From Gammaproteobacteria bacterium (GTDB lineage: Bacteria; Pseudomonadota; Gammaproteobacteria; Steroidobacterales; GCA-2729495), in contig JADZBS010000032.1 of assembly GCA_020851975.1 (NCBI GenBank), positions 1-54,703 on the forward strand: a stretch of DNA of 54,703 nt, read 5' to 3'. Below the pieces are notes generated by a model, which saw nothing but the letters and a program-made list of their open reading frames with translations, made no database searches and was not told where the DNA came from. The position numbers were made by a program, and so were the translations under genes. Shown here one piece after another: positions 54,172 to 54,703 of the stretch. Position 1 is the stretch's first letter; every line of letters begins with the position of its first letter.

Positions 54172-54254
54172 CTGGCTGTACTCTGTGTCAGGCGCGCCCG
54201 ACGCTGCCGCGCCGGATCAGGACGTCCCGGGCACCGGCACGTCGCGTCTCGCGC

Positions 54255-54497
54255 TCACGCCTTGTTCTGGCGGGCGGTGATGTAGTCGATGGCTTCCTGA
54301 ACAGTCGTGATCTTCTCGGCTTCCTCGTCCGGAATCTCGGTCTCGAACTCTTCCTCGAGGGCCATGACCAGCTCGACGGTATCCAGCGAGTCGGCGCCCA
54401 GGTCCTCCACGAAAGAAGCGTCGTTGGTGACCTCTTCTTCCTTCACACCGAGCTGTTCCGCCACGATGGTCTTTACCTGCTCAGCAATGCTGCTCAT
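54255..54497 (-). CDS. acpP: Acyl carrier protein
   Basis: 80 residues, acidic. The phosphopantetheine serine is in [20 protein letters not shown] (Ser about 38). It carries growing acyl chains. GAGGAC lies about 15 bases before the ATG. Confidence 0.98.
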   Translation of the reverse strand: MSSIAEQVKTIVAEQLGVKEEEVTNDASFVEDLGADSLDTVELVMALEEEFETEIPDEEAEKITTVQEAIDYITARQNKA

Positions 54498-54568
54498 TTT
54501 TGGTCAGTCCTCATGAAACCTACGGAAGGAGTCGCCGTTCAGCCACGGCGGGAACCAGCGCGCGGCGT

Positions 54569-54574
54569 ATTTTA
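54569..54574 (-). promoter_or_regulatory. Possible -10 box (TAAAAT) of an acpP promoter
   Basis: On the minus strand TACGTAAAATACG lies 72 bp before the acpP ATG in the 139-bp gap after fabG. acpP often has its own strong promoter within the fab cluster. No good -35 is seen. Confidence 0.35.
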
Positions 54575-54636
54575 CGTATTTGGCCATGTACAGGCTAGGC
54601 CGCATTCCAGGGCGGGCCCGTGGCGCCAATCCCGCC

Positions 54637-54702
54637 TCAGATCATGTACATACCGCCGTTGACGTGGAGCGTTTCGCCGGTTACGTAGGCGGCTGCCGGC
54701 GA
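54637..54702 (-). CDS. fabG: C-terminal end of 3-oxoacyl-ACP reductase FabG (rest outside window)
   Basis: The last 21 codons and TGA read SPAAAYVTGETLHVNGGMYM followed by Ile, the conserved C-terminus of FabG, including the YVTGETLHVNGGMYM block. Its position before acpP and fabF is the standard fab order. Confidence 0.92.
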   Translation of the reverse strand, partial: SPAAAYVTGETLHVNGGMYMI

Positions 54703-54703
54703 C

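Overview
This is a gene-dense stretch of bacterial chromosome (roughly two-thirds G+C by eye), most like a gammaproteobacterium of the xanthomonad/Nevskia/Steroidobacter kind. The pointers are: a fused aspartokinase-homoserine dehydrogenase (ThrA); the E. coli-like order uvrC-pgsA-tRNA-Gly-tRNA-Cys-tRNA-Leu; a complete system I cytochrome c maturation operon; the order fabG-acpP-fabF-pabB-pabC-mltG-tmk-holB-pilZ; and a class II DAHP synthase. I saw no phage, insertion sequence, plasmid gene or CRISPR array. Placement is by gene content only. No gap between genes exceeds about 215 bp.

Layout. 1-800: tail of a yqjD-yqjE-yqjK-like envelope-stress set. 0.8-4.8 kb (minus): a class III CoA-transferase, a methyltransferase, an uncharacterised P-loop protein and an EVE-like/HNH protein that looks like a modification-dependent nuclease with a changed catalytic His. 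4.9-9.3 kb (plus): thrA-thrC (no thrB between them) and a NERD-like membrane protein, followed by a secreted metallopeptidase with lower-GC codon use. 10.5-18.1 kb (minus): tatD, a class III sirtuin, aconitase acnA, tRNA thiolase mnmA, a small unknown protein and purB. 18.2-21 kb (plus): fumC, a CoA-pyrophosphatase-type Nudix gene and mazG. 21-23.2 kb (minus): slipin and NfeD protease. 23.3-28.2 kb (plus): class II DAHP synthase, family 5 uracil-DNA glycosylase, uvrC, pgsA and three tRNAs. 28.2-32.3 kb (minus): a large secreted protein with six Ig-like repeats and a C-terminal sorting signal, and an FHA protein with a degenerate ATPase domain. 32.5-39.1 kb (plus): ccmABCDEFGHI, then malic enzyme. 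41-43.6 kb (minus): GlpQ-like phosphodiesterase, ferredoxin/flavodoxin-NADP reductase-like flavoprotein and a TIR-like protein. 43.7-47.7 kb (plus): an EEP-family phosphoesterase overlapping a FadJ-like beta-oxidation enzyme, then a double cyclic-nucleotide-binding/rhodanese protein. 47.7-54.7 kb (minus): pilZ, holB, tmk, mltG, pabC, pabB, fabF, acpP and the end of fabG.

How the genes work together. Most are core metabolism: threonine synthesis, three TCA-linked enzymes (acnA, fumC, maeA), purine and folate precursors, fatty-acid synthesis and oxidation, cytochrome c maturation, DNA repair and nucleotide-pool cleaning. The accessory or poorly understood parts are the P-loop + EVE/HNH pair, the low-GC metallopeptidase, the Ig-repeat surface protein with the FHA pseudo-ATPase, and the divergent TIR-like/EEP pair. 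These are the places where an undescribed system could sit, but nothing in the sequence proves one.

Regulatory signals include a near-perfect 20-bp palindrome at the predicted acnA transcription start, a shared GCTAGAAT -10-like element that puts transcription at or next to the start codon of aroG and mnmA, and a good sigma70-like promoter before the FHA gene.
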